64,000 nt of DNA, from NCBI RefSeq assembly GCF_009746585.1, contig NZ_WRPO01000007.1, forward strand, positions 1 to 64,000. The letters are read 5' to 3'. Source of the DNA: Novosphingobium aquimarinum (GTDB taxonomy: Bacteria > Pseudomonadota > Alphaproteobacteria > Sphingomonadales > Sphingomonadaceae). Below are positions 1 through 7,236 of this stretch, one piece after another. The notes under the pieces were generated by a model. It did no database searches, was not told where the DNA came from, and saw only the letters and a list, made by a program, of their open reading frames with translations. Made by a program: the position numbers and the translations under genes. Position 1 is the stretch's first letter. Every line of letters begins with the position of its first letter.

Positions 1-96
1 ATCAAGCGTGGGAATCCTTCTCAACTCATAAACTATGGGGGCGAGCTTGATTATCTCAGGTCTAGTACCTGCGATGACCATCACTGTTTTTTTCAT
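1..96 (-). CDS. wecB: UDP-N-acetylglucosamine 2-epimerase, N-terminal fragment (runs off left edge)
   Basis: The minus strand from an ATG at 96 reads MKKTVMVIAGTRPEIIKLAP and continues open to the window edge, giving 32 residues. The GTRPEIIKLAP stretch is the hallmark N-terminus of the non-hydrolysing UDP-GlcNAc 2-epimerase family (WecB/MnaA). These cytosolic enzymes convert UDP-GlcNAc to UDP-ManNAc for capsule, O-antigen or enterobacterial common antigen synthesis. A G-rich ribosome binding site (GGGGGG) lies about 4 bases upstream, and a plausible sigma70 promoter sits at 117-145. The gene is divergent from the orphan gene at 218. The rest of the protein is outside the window, so the exact role in a polysaccharide pathway is inferred. 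Confidence 0.85.
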   Translation of the reverse strand, partial: MKKTVMVIAGTRPEIIKLAPIVYELRRIPTLD

Positions 97-116
97 GAGC
101 CCCCCTTGCTCGCAGT

Positions 117-145
117 ATATTAGCAGTCATCAAGAAATGAAGCAA
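117..145 (-). promoter_or_regulatory. Putative sigma70 promoter of wecB
   Basis: On the minus strand TTGCTT (145-140) and TAATAT (122-117) are separated by 17 bases, about 20 bases upstream of the wecB start. It is almost back to back with the plus-strand promoter at 147-174, so the two genes share one compact control region. Confidence 0.5.
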
Positions 146-146
146 C

Positions 147-174
147 TTGACACATATTCGGGCGTTGATAATCT
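147..174 (+). promoter_or_regulatory. Putative sigma70 promoter of the orphan 315-aa gene with flanking inverted repeat
   Basis: A perfect -35 hexamer TTGACA (147-152), a 16-base spacer and TAATCT (169-174) lie upstream of the gene starting near 218. An 8-bp inverted repeat, CATATTCG (153-160) with CGAATATG (175-182), brackets the -10 element. This is a suitable place for a repressor operator. The operator role is inferred. Confidence 0.55.
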
Positions 175-217
175 CGAATATGAAAACATATCTTTTGATT
201 ATTGGTGATTATGGGGG

Positions 218-1165
218 GTGAGTGTGGATCGCGGAGAGCAGGTGAGGGATGAGTTTATTTATGTTTTGGAGGAAGTCGGAAGATCTAAGGAGGTTTTTTT
301 AGAAGCCACTAAGATGTATAGAAATTCTAGCGTCGAGGAATTAAAGAATAAATTCTCGTTATCTGAATATAATGGAGATATTCTAGAAATATTTGATTTT
401 CAGACTATTAAAAAGATTTTCAATGGTGAGCACTCGTCGACGACGCCTCCTAGTTTGAAGAAACTTCGTACAACGTTATACTTCATGAAATATGTTTTTC
501 CAAAACTATATGAAAAAGGTTCCGTACTGCATGTATCGATAGATGATGTTGATAATTGTGATGATATAGAAGTTGTTATCAGTCGTCTTAGTTCTCTAAA
601 ACCTATCGCCAGAGTAGACGGCAGCTCTGATGAAAATAATCAAAATTATTTTAGTGGTAAGACTCTGGTCTATGCATTGACGATGAACGGAATTGATCGA
701 GAGGTTAATCTGGCGGGGCGATCGCCAGTTGGCGTCGTAGGAAATTTTGCTTTTCCGAGGGGTAAAAGCATTCATCTGCACGACGTTGTGGCGTACTACG
801 TACTTGATGATGGTAATTTAATAGAAAATGGCCGCTGGCATACGCGAGATGCCGTATACTTTGACAATGAAGTTGGATTCCTATTGAAATTTGCACTTTC
901 ACCCGTTGATTTGAAAGAGGGCGTTCGGCGGGTTAGCCACAATTCGGTACATGGAATCCTGGGAATGGCGGTTAGGGATCGACCAAGCGGAGGATTTGCA
1001 TTTCAAAATGCCATCTGCGCTTTGCAAGGAGAACTCATCGATCTTTTGCCTGAACGAGTTTCGCGCCCTGGACGGATGTATGGTGAGCTTTTCACTACGC
1101 CGGAAGATGAAATATTTGATGAGTTAGCATCATGTGCGGGGGAATTGCTAAAAAGAGTTAGATAG
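218..1165 (+). CDS. AT-rich orphan protein, unknown function
   Basis: An open frame of up to 315 codons with markedly lower GC and different codon use from almost everything downstream, which points to horizontal acquisition. I recognise no domain. The N-terminal third (about 1-110) is charged and probably helical, with segments such as EVFLEATKMYRN. The C-terminal half (about 145-315) is richer in glycine, valine and aromatic residues and looks like a mixed alpha/beta domain. No signal peptide or membrane span is apparent. The GTG at 218 abuts a G-run. GTG 224 or GTG 242 (preceded by GGAGA at 5 bases) are equally good starts, so the first 8 residues are uncertain. It has its own strong promoter and is divergent from wecB. 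It may be a cargo or defence-type gene of the island, but nothing in the sequence shows this. Confidence 0.7.
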   Translation: MSVDRGEQVRDEFIYVLEEVGRSKEVFLEATKMYRNSSVEELKNKFSLSEYNGDILEIFDFQTIKKIFNGEHSSTTPPSLKKLRTTLYFMKYVFPKLYEKGSVLHVSIDDVDNCDDIEVVISRLSSLKPIARVDGSSDENNQNYFSGKTLVYALTMNGIDREVNLAGRSPVGVVGNFAFPRGKSIHLHDVVAYYVLDDGNLIENGRWHTRDAVYFDNEVGFLLKFALSPVDLKEGVRRVSHNSVHGILGMAVRDRPSGGFAFQNAICALQGELIDLLPERVSRPGRMYGELFTTPEDEIFDELASCAGELLKRVR

Positions 1166-1262
1166 TATCATTAACAGTGACTTTGATATTGGTTAAATTT
1201 ATTGGTCATGGGTGCTCGGTTTCATAAATTATTGCATTTATCGCCTTTTGTTCAACATGATC

Positions 1263-1619
1263 TTATCGCGTAATGTCCATCGAGTGACTATCTGATGACT
1301 TGAACTTTTCTGTGATGTGATTTTGATTTCCAAGTCTAAGTCGTCCCTCTGTAGGAAGCGTGCTTGTGCGCGCCGCTGGATCCTGCTGCGTCTTCGGTTT
1401 GATTTGTTTATCACTGATTGGAAGCGACTTATAATTACTTGTCTTTGTGCCGGCCATCCCCGGCGGGGCGAGCCGGAGATGGTCTATCTGAAACGGCGGC
1501 TTGGGCACCGGCTTCGCGTTATCCTGATCTCGAACAGGCAGGTCTTTCATCGTGAAACTTGTTCGCTGGTTTTGAGCGTCATCAAGCGCGAAGCGCTTCC
1601 TGGCTTTCTCGTCATGCAT
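1263..1619 (-). CDS. Small basic protein coupled to virD4, unknown function
   Basis: A 118-residue protein whose ATG (1619) overlaps the end of the virD4-like gene by 8 bases (ATGCATGA), suggesting translational coupling and membership in the mobilisation operon. It is hydrophilic, rich in Lys, Pro, Ser and Thr, with no cysteine, no predicted membrane segment and no motif I recognise. It probably is largely disordered. Its end meets the convergent orphan gene across a ~97-base spacer that shows no terminator hairpin. Base composition falls towards its 3' end as the AT-rich region begins, so its C-terminus may mark the island junction. Product function cannot be assigned. Confidence 0.5.
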   Translation of the reverse strand: MHDEKARKRFALDDAQNQRTSFTMKDLPVRDQDNAKPVPKPPFQIDHLRLAPPGMAGTKTSNYKSLPISDKQIKPKTQQDPAARTSTLPTEGRLRLGNQNHITEKFKSSDSHSMDITR

Positions 1620-3468
1620 GGTCTGTCTCCTCGAATGGAAGCATGAGTTGGCCCGCGCGCAGATTTCGACCGAGAGATTTCAGGCCTTCGGTTTCAAACC
1701 AGGGCTGGCGGATACCGGCGATCGCATGGTGGTTATCGATGAACACAAGTTGCCGGTAGCTGGGCAGACGCATTAGTTCGTCCGGGAACGCGAGTGGGCG
1801 CTGGGCAAGGGCATAGTTCTGGCTATTCGTTACTGAACTTCCTGAGCTGCTGCCTTGGGCGCTGCTTGAGCTGGAAACAGCCCGGCTCACCGCGCTGGAG
1901 AGATTCCACACGGTGGTGACGCCGCACAGGCTGGAAAAATACTCCGCCGTTTGCTTGTCGCGCGAGCCGAAGTACTGAATGGCGCCGGAATTGCTGATCA
2001 GGGTCTCGTAGCCGCCTTCGCCGTAGACATCCCGGATCTGGCTGAGATCTTGCGCAATCCCCCAGAGCTGCATGCCAAACCCGGCCATGAGGCTGAAGGC
2101 CTGACGCACCATGGTGAGTTTACCCAGAGAGGGCAACTCATCGAGCAGGAAGAGTACCGGCTTGTCTGGTTGCTGATCGATGTTGCGAGCGTTCACAGTG
2201 AGTGCTTGTTGGATCAGAAGGCGCAGCCAACGCGAAAACGCTTCCAGCCGGTCAGCGGGCAGCACCAGATAGATGCTCATGCGCTTGGTCTTCAGATCTT
2301 CGAAGCGGAAGTCCGAGCTGGTCAGGTTTTCCCGGACACGTGCCGAGTCCAAAAAGCGTGTTTCGGCCTGTGCGGAGGCAATGACATTGGACATGAGCCG
2401 CGCTTCTTTCTGAAGACAACGCGCGCCCGTGCTGGCCACAACGTGATGCGGCGAATCCAGCATCCGGTGCCAGAGCAGTTTCAGATCGTCCCCATCCATA
2501 AGGAGCAGATCGCGTACGCGGCCGAGATGACGCCGGTCTGCTTCATTCGGATCGGTGGCGACGTACAAGATGTTGCCTTGCAGAACGCCTTTGCTTTCTT
2601 CGATCCAGAAGGGATCGGCTTTCTCGCTTTTCGGCATGACGAGTGCGTCAGCCAGCATCATCGCGTTTTCTGTGATGTCAGGATCTTCAGGGTTGAGCCA
2701 ATCAAGCGGGTTAAACTTGGAAGACTGGCCGTTTGAGGCGATGTTCCACGGATCGACGATATGCACTTCATGGCCCATGGCGCGGCGGCGCTCCGCCGTG
2801 ATCATCGCATTTTCGCCCTTGGGATCAATGACCAAAACGCTGCCCTCATAGGTGAGCAGATTGGGAATAATCGCCGCCGTGCCCTTACCGGCGCGGGTGG
2901 GGGCGATGGTGAGCAAATGACGATCACCCGTATAGTGAACAGGCTGCGGCGCGTCCGCGCCGGGGAAATAGCCAAGCCGAAGACCACTCTCGCCGATCAG
3001 CCCGTTCTCTTCGAGATAAGGAAGCGTTGCCCATTCCGCCGAGCCGAAGGTGGTGGGCTTTTCGAAAAAGGCTTTTGCCGCGCCGCCAAGCCAAAGACCA
3101 AAAGCAAGGCAAAATCCGGTAAGGGCGGCGATGTAGGTCGCGCTCGTGCCAAAGGCGCCGGTATCTCCAAGAGCGACATACATCACGATCAACGCCAGCA
3201 CAGCCATGATGATCCGGCGAACCTGGGCGGCGCTCGGCGACAGAAACCAGCCAAGGGCATAACCCGCACCGGTCGAGACGATGATGATCATAATCTGCAT
3301 GATCGCCGTGCGAGATGTTGTCCTGCCTTCGGCTGATTTGAGAAAGAAAATGATGGCAGCGATTACGAAGAACCATGTGCGCGGCGACCAACGGGTCATG
3401 GTCTCGACGAGCTTTTCCGCCTTCATTCTCAGGGCGAGAAGAAGGAGCTTCCAGTCTTGCTTATGCAT
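1612..3468 (-). CDS. traG: Type IV coupling protein (VirD4/TraG family ATPase)
   Basis: A 618-residue inner-membrane ATPase that in conjugative systems docks the relaxase-DNA complex to a type IV secretion channel. Hydrophobic segments lie at about 30-45, 57-76, 84-100 and 108-130, followed by the cytosolic motor. The Walker A motif APTRAGKGT is at about 188-196 and Walker B FLLDELPSLG at about 439-448. The length is typical of TraG/VirD4 proteins. A glycine/serine-rich stretch near 545-560 is a low-complexity linker. The gene follows the split relaxase by 21 bases and precedes the coupled 118-aa gene. No VirB/Trb channel genes are in the window, so it must use a helper channel or be a relic. 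Family assignment is secure. Confidence 0.93.
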   Translation of the reverse strand: MHKQDWKLLLLALRMKAEKLVETMTRWSPRTWFFVIAAIIFFLKSAEGRTTSRTAIMQIMIIIVSTGAGYALGWFLSPSAAQVRRIIMAVLALIVMYVALGDTGAFGTSATYIAALTGFCLAFGLWLGGAAKAFFEKPTTFGSAEWATLPYLEENGLIGESGLRLGYFPGADAPQPVHYTGDRHLLTIAPTRAGKGTAAIIPNLLTYEGSVLVIDPKGENAMITAERRRAMGHEVHIVDPWNIASNGQSSKFNPLDWLNPEDPDITENAMMLADALVMPKSEKADPFWIEESKGVLQGNILYVATDPNEADRRHLGRVRDLLLMDGDDLKLLWHRMLDSPHHVVASTGARCLQKEARLMSNVIASAQAETRFLDSARVRENLTSSDFRFEDLKTKRMSIYLVLPADRLEAFSRWLRLLIQQALTVNARNIDQQPDKPVLFLLDELPSLGKLTMVRQAFSLMAGFGMQLWGIAQDLSQIRDVYGEGGYETLISNSGAIQYFGSRDKQTAEYFSSLCGVTTVWNLSSAVSRAVSSSSSAQGSSSGSSVTNSQNYALAQRPLAFPDELMRLPSYRQLVFIDNHHAIAGIRQPWFETEGLKSLGRNLRAGQLMLPFEETDHA

Positions 3469-3489
3469 GGGTGATGTCTCCGCTACGAG

Positions 3490-3939
3490 TTAGCGATCAA
3501 GGGAAAAGCCGCGCGGCTTGCGCAGCGGTGTCTGGTCATGTTCGGGGATGGTCATGCGCCGCATGATCTCGGCATGCAGATCGGCGCGCTCTTGAATATG
3601 CCGCCTTCGCAGTTTCTCGATCCGGTGTTGGACGTTGCGCCGGACGTCCATCTGAGTGCGGATCAAGGAATCGCGCTCGGCGGCATCGCGTTTGGCGCAG
3701 CGCCAGGCTTCGAGTTGGTTTTGCTGGGAGATGGCTTTCGCCTTACCCGTCAGCCTGTCCCAGAAACCGGCAAGACCCGTGCGAACCCTTCTGGCGCGAA
3801 TGGCGATCTCTTCGCGTTGCCGCTCTTCCTGTTTGGTCTTCAGCCTTGTGCGATCCGCTTTATGCTCGTCAGTGAGTTGGTCGGCTCTGCGTTTGAGTGG
3901 GCGCAATTCGTCCTGCTGGCGGGCGCGCTCTTCCGCCAT
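3490..3939 (-). CDS. C-terminal part of the relaxase, separated by an in-frame TAG
   Basis: 149 residues of highly charged, coiled-coil-like sequence (many Glu, Arg, Gln, Lys), ending in a basic tail. Its ATG (3939-3937) is the codon directly after the TAG (3942-3940) that ends the upstream relaxase, and both are in the same reading frame with no spacer. Relaxases of this alphaproteobacterial type normally carry such a charged helical C-terminal region on the same polypeptide, so I read this as the tail of one gene broken by an amber codon (CAG to TAG would restore Gln). There is no ribosome binding site before the ATG. Expression would need reinitiation or stop readthrough. If real as a separate protein, its function is unknown. 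Confidence 0.6.
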   Translation of the reverse strand: MAEERARQQDELRPLKRRADQLTDEHKADRTRLKTKQEERQREEIAIRARRVRTGLAGFWDRLTGKAKAISQQNQLEAWRCAKRDAAERDSLIRTQMDVRRNVQHRIEKLRRRHIQERADLHAEIMRRMTIPEHDQTPLRKPRGFSLDR

Positions 3940-4752
3940 CTAGGATTTGAGCTTGGCGGTGGCTTTTTGATTGATGTTAGCTGTCACCATGGCGACGGAA
4001 GGAAGTCCGTCGCCGTTCCCAAACCGGGCGCGCAGCTCTTTGGTCTTGATCCCGGTGTAGCGGGAAAGGCTGTAGACATTGCAGTCAACATCGAGAGCCA
4101 CCAGTCCGCGCCAGTCACCCTTGGCGATGAAATATCCGCGCTCTTCCAGCGCAGCAGCAAAGGCTTTCAGCCCGTCTGCCTGCTGATAGGCTTGCTGGAA
4201 TGCTTGTTTGATCTCGCGTGGATCAAGACCCACCCGTTTGGCCTGCTGCCATTCTGCCAACGTAAAATTGAGCGGGGATTTGCCGCCCATATGCTTGAGG
4301 CCGTCCGGCAGATCCCAGCCATGTTTAAGGTAGAGTTCCTTGGACAGCGACATGAGCTTGTTCTTGAAATGCGAAATGTTGATCGCACGCATCTCTTCGC
4401 CATCGATCCGTGACCACACGACATGCGCGTGACGCCGTCCTTCTTTTTCGTGAATGATGATGGCGCGCGGCTGGCCGGTGAGGCCGAGGCGTTCTTCGCA
4501 AGCGTTGGCGGCGCACTCGAACGCCTCTTCGCCCAGCACCGCATTCTTGGGCGGGTTCAAACTCAGTGAAAACAGATGCTGTTTGCACTTCGTGCCCTGG
4601 CTGATCGCATAGCTCTCATGCAAAGCGCCGTGCAGATCACCCGCCACAAACCCGCGCAGCTCGTGCACGGTGACATGATCATTGTCGCGGTCATTGAGTA
4701 GATGCGCGGCGAGTTGCAAACCGCCTGCGCGCTGCGAGCCTTTGAGGATCAT
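3940..4752 (-). CDS. Mobilisation relaxase, nuclease domain (truncated by in-frame TAG)
   Basis: 270 residues of the relaxase/mobilisation nuclease family (MobA/VirD2 type). It would nick oriT and lead the single strand through the coupling protein. The metal-binding histidine cluster is visible as HEKEGRRHAHVVW at about 101-113, following the conserved KCKQHLFSLSLNPP stretch at about 55-68. The start MILKGSQRAGG matches the usual N-terminus of this group. Its ATG overlaps the mobC stop (ATGA at 4752-4749), so the two are co-translated. It ends at TAG 3942-3940, and the same frame continues at once as a charged C-terminal region. The nuclease domain appears intact, so nicking might survive without the tail. 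Confidence 0.85.
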   Translation of the reverse strand: MILKGSQRAGGLQLAAHLLNDRDNDHVTVHELRGFVAGDLHGALHESYAISQGTKCKQHLFSLSLNPPKNAVLGEEAFECAANACEERLGLTGQPRAIIIHEKEGRRHAHVVWSRIDGEEMRAINISHFKNKLMSLSKELYLKHGWDLPDGLKHMGGKSPLNFTLAEWQQAKRVGLDPREIKQAFQQAYQQADGLKAFAAALEERGYFIAKGDWRGLVALDVDCNVYSLSRYTGIKTKELRARFGNGDGLPSVAMVTANINQKATAKLKS

Positions 4753-5246
4753 AGCCCATACCTCTTCGAAGGGGAGGGCGCCGGATCAGCGGCAGGAGCT
4801 GGTGCGGCTTTCCGCGCGAAGGTCTGCGCCACGCTCTCATTGGCAGGCGGCTCGGTGATTTTGAGGCCAAGCGCTGTCATGAGCATCTGGCGCATTGCCT
4901 TGATGTCATCGCAGGCGCGCGCGATCAGCCGCTTGGTCTCGTCATCGAAATACAGATCGCCAATGTTGGCGGCTTTGGCGAGCTGGCTCAGATTGGTCGC
5001 GAGATGGGAACGACCTAGCGCCGCCAGCACGTCGGCGAGACTCTGGTGATCTTTGACTGGGCCTTTGCGACGCTTGCGGTAGGTCGGCGCGTCTTCGGCA
5101 AAGATCAGGGATTTGATGTAGGAGGCAAGCGGCATGGTGCCCGCCCGCTCTTCAAGTTTCCGCCGCTCATCCTTCGTCAGGCGAAGTGAAAAGGGCGGGG
5201 CGCGGTCAGGCTTGTCGCCCTCGCGCATATAATAAGTTCTGGTCAT
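4749..5246 (-). CDS. mobC: MobC-like relaxosome accessory protein
   Basis: About 165 residues with the MobC family pattern. A basic N-terminal ribbon-helix-helix-like segment (FSLRLTKDERRKLEERAG) is followed by the helical block with HLATNLSQLAKAAN and a disordered Ala/Pro-rich tail. MobC proteins bind oriT, help melt it and recruit the relaxase. I chose ATG 5246 because GGAGAG lies 7 bases upstream. An ATG at 5264 would add six residues and contains that same Shine-Dalgarno. The gene overlaps the relaxase by ATGA. The hairpin region just upstream (5296-5316) is the likely binding site. Confidence 0.82.
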   Translation of the reverse strand: MTRTYYMREGDKPDRAPPFSLRLTKDERRKLEERAGTMPLASYIKSLIFAEDAPTYRKRRKGPVKDHQSLADVLAALGRSHLATNLSQLAKAANIGDLYFDDETKRLIARACDDIKAMRQMLMTALGLKITEPPANESVAQTFARKAAPAPAADPAPSPSKRYGL

Positions 5247-5295
5247 CGACAGCTCTCCGGCCATCGACCTGAGCTCGACATGCGAGCCGCCAGTT

Positions 5296-5316
5296 CAAAT
5301 CCCGTTTAGGGATTTG
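5296..5316. repeat. Perfect 8-bp inverted repeat (oriT-type hairpin?)
   Basis: CAAATCCC (5296-5303), 5-base loop GTTTA, GGGATTTG (5309-5316). It lies about 50 bases upstream of the mobC start, the usual place for a relaxase/MobC recognition hairpin. No T-run follows on either strand, arguing against a simple terminator. Confidence 0.6.
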
Positions 5317-5439
5317 GACGCGGTGGCCTGCTTTTGCGGGTATTGCTCAGGTCATAGGCATTGAAGAGCAGATCAAATTGGCTGACAGGTTCGCAGGAAT
5401 GAGCGGTTTTGCTGGGTTTCCGGTCAGGTAGGCAACGTC

Positions 5440-5459
5440 GGTTGCGAGCCCCCGCAACC
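5440..5459. repeat. Perfect 7-bp inverted repeat
   Basis: GGTTGCG (5440-5446), loop AGCCCC, CGCAACC (5453-5459). A GC-rich hairpin in the same non-coding region. Role unknown; it could be part of the oriT or a terminator remnant. Confidence 0.5.
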
Positions 5460-5802
5460 ATCTTTACCTTGCCACGGCTCCAAAGCCCACGATCCACCTT
5501 CAGTTCTCCGAACGCCATGTCATGGGCCGCTCGCGCAGCGGGGCCCAGGCTCAGCAAGCAATTTCCGTTTTGCTAGGATCGGGCGTGGCGTTTTTGTGCG
5601 CTATCACGCGTCATCGTGCTTTGCCGGATGCGTCACCTAGCCGTGGCCGGGATATCTGCATTCAAGCAGCTTACTGTCTTGGGGCTGCGTTTGACCGCCT
5701 TTGGCAGCTTGCGTGAAGATCTGCGAGAACGGCTTGGTCAAAGTTGGCCATGCGCTTGCGCTTCGATCCGCAGTTTCGGCGCGAGTCCGTTTGAACCGCG
5801 TT

Positions 5803-6066
5803 TCAACGCAGCTGGCTGTCCTTGCTGCCACGCCGATTGATGCGGGAATGCGATACGGTTTTATCCAATTGCGACTGACAGGTGACACATGTGCGCACCC
5901 CCGGCAGCGCTTCGCGCCGCCGCAAGGGGATGGTTTCTCCGCACTCTTCGCAATGTTCTAGCCCTTCGCCCGCAGGCATCCGGGCGCGAGCCCCACGCAC
6001 GGCGTCGTTCACGGTATCGTCTATCTGATCCTGTACCGCGCCATCGCGTGACCAACCGCCGGCCAT
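5803..6066 (-). CDS. ybiI: DksA/TraR-family C4 zinc-finger protein (YbiI-like)
   Basis: An 87-residue protein with a DksA/TraR-type zinc finger. HCEECGE (about 38-44) supplies the first Cys pair and CVTCQ (about 59-63) the second, around the conserved PLRRREALPGVRTC segment. The C-terminus NRRGSKDSQLR and the start MAGGWSRDGAVQDQ are close to the E. coli YbiI pattern. Proteins of this group resemble the tip of DksA and may act at the RNA polymerase secondary channel, but the function of YbiI itself is not firmly known. It reads toward the mobilisation genes yet is separated by the 0.55 kb non-coding region. As this family is common on chromosomes, it may not belong to the mobile module. Confidence 0.85.
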   Translation of the reverse strand: MAGGWSRDGAVQDQIDDTVNDAVRGARARMPAGEGLEHCEECGETIPLRRREALPGVRTCVTCQSQLDKTVSHSRINRRGSKDSQLR

Positions 6067-6307
6067 GTCACTTTCCTTGCGTTTCTATCGTCAAGGAAAG
6101 GTGGGGGTTCGGGAGCGATCAATCAATCCCCGAGGCTGCTGGCTGCTGCGGCTTCGTATCGAGAGCTTGCAGCGATTCCCATGAAGCGTGCTTGTCATGA
6201 GTCTGGCGCAGGCTTCCGAGCGCAGTTGTACTAGCGATTTGACCGTCGTCAGCAGGCCGGCATCGCGCCAGCGATGTTACACTGCGCGCCGCCGGCCCGC
6301 TGGTGCG

Positions 6308-6895
6308 TCAGCCGAGTTCCTCGATCTTCGCTTTGGCTTCGTTGAGGGCCGCCTCGGCGACGTCTGGACCGAACGCGATACCTTCCGCGGTCACGACCTC
6401 GATGTCGGTAATGCCCATGAAATTCAGCAATGCCTTGGTGTGCGGGATCGCAAACGGAAAGCCCTCTTCGTCCTCGTATTTGCCACCGCGAGCATGAAGG
6501 AGGACAGCGCGCTTGCCTTTGACGAGACCCTCGGATCCGCTCTCGGTATATTGAAACGTCGTCCCCGATCTGGCGATGTAATCGAACCATGCCTTGAGCG
6601 TCGAAGGCATCCCGAAATTGTAGAGCGGCAGCCCGATCACGATCACATCGGCATCGAAGACTTCGCCGATCAGCTTGTCCTGCAGCGCCCGTGTTTCGGC
6701 GAATTCGTCGCCTTCCGGTGCTTCGCGACCGATTCCGGCCAGGCTCTCGGAGTTGATGTGCGGAACAGGCGAAGAATCGAGATCGCGCTCTACTACCGCG
6801 GTGTCCGGATGCGCTGCCAGGTAGGCGTCGATCATGGCGTTGCTGGCGGACGCGGCGCCCGTCGCGGCGCTGCGGATCACGAGAGTGGTGGTCAT
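6308..6895 (-). CDS. azoR: FMN-dependent NADH:quinone/azo reductase
   Basis: 195 residues of the AzoR (AcpD) flavodoxin-fold family. These cytosolic dimeric enzymes bind FMN and reduce quinones and azo compounds with NADH. Visible features are the N-terminal beta strand followed by an FMN phosphate loop (RSAATGAASASN), the PLYNFGMPSTLKAWFDYI motif near 90-107 that contacts FMN, and the HARGGKY segment near 137-143. ATG 6895 is chosen because the flavodoxin strand begins at once and an AGGAAAAAG sequence precedes it. Upstream in-frame codons add an unrelated arginine-rich stretch. It stands alone, divergent from the capsule export gene. The 241 bases on its 3' side (6067-6307) hold nothing recognisable. 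Confidence 0.9.
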   Translation of the reverse strand: MTTTLVIRSAATGAASASNAMIDAYLAAHPDTAVVERDLDSSPVPHINSESLAGIGREAPEGDEFAETRALQDKLIGEVFDADVIVIGLPLYNFGMPSTLKAWFDYIARSGTTFQYTESGSEGLVKGKRAVLLHARGGKYEDEEGFPFAIPHTKALLNFMGITDIEVVTAEGIAFGPDVAEAALNEAKAKIEELG

Positions 6896-7236
6896 AAGTC
6901 TTTTTCCTGTCTGGCTTTGGGGAGAGGCACTCAGGTCAACTCGCAGATCGGGTCTGTGTGGCAGTTGCACAAGCGTCGAAACCCGAAATAGCCAAGTTGG
7001 TCGTTGCTTGATTGGACCAGGGGGACATGATCCGAAAAGGACCTGAATTTATGCATTCGCCTGCTTGCGGCGCGAGCGGGCGTGTCTATTCTGACCCGAT
7101 CTGCCGCTCGAGTTTGCGCAGGGGGCCCGTGATCGATGCTTCGCAAGACTGAACGAGCCCGCCGCAAGTGCGACGAGCCTTGAAGCGCTCCGTCCCCTTC
7201 GTAGAGTCGAATCCACTTGCCCCACCTCGCAGTACG
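6896..7236. other. Divergent intergenic region, no gene seen
   Basis: About 340 bases between azoR and the capsule export gene. Presumably it contains both promoters, but I could not pick out convincing hexamers or operators, and short frames in it have no support. Confidence 0.4.

Larger units (their letters stand above)
5247..5802. other. Non-coding region upstream of mobC, candidate oriT region
   Basis: About 555 bases with no convincing gene. Short open frames here lack ribosome binding sites and family features. It holds two clean hairpins (5296-5316 and 5440-5459). By position, directly upstream of the mobC-relaxase-coupling protein operon, this is where an oriT is expected. I could not recognise a classic nic consensus of the RP4 or RSF1010 kind, so the assignment rests on context and the inverted repeats. 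Confidence 0.45.

Noticed and set aside
5289..5316. tRNA T-loop-like string GTTCAAATCCC
   Set aside because: The five bases on each side do not form a T stem, and no acceptor or anticodon arm can be drawn. It is explained by the 8-bp inverted repeat.
5306..5961. Short open frames upstream of mobC on both strands
   Set aside because: No ribosome binding sites, no family features and mutually overlapping. The region is better read as non-coding with hairpins.
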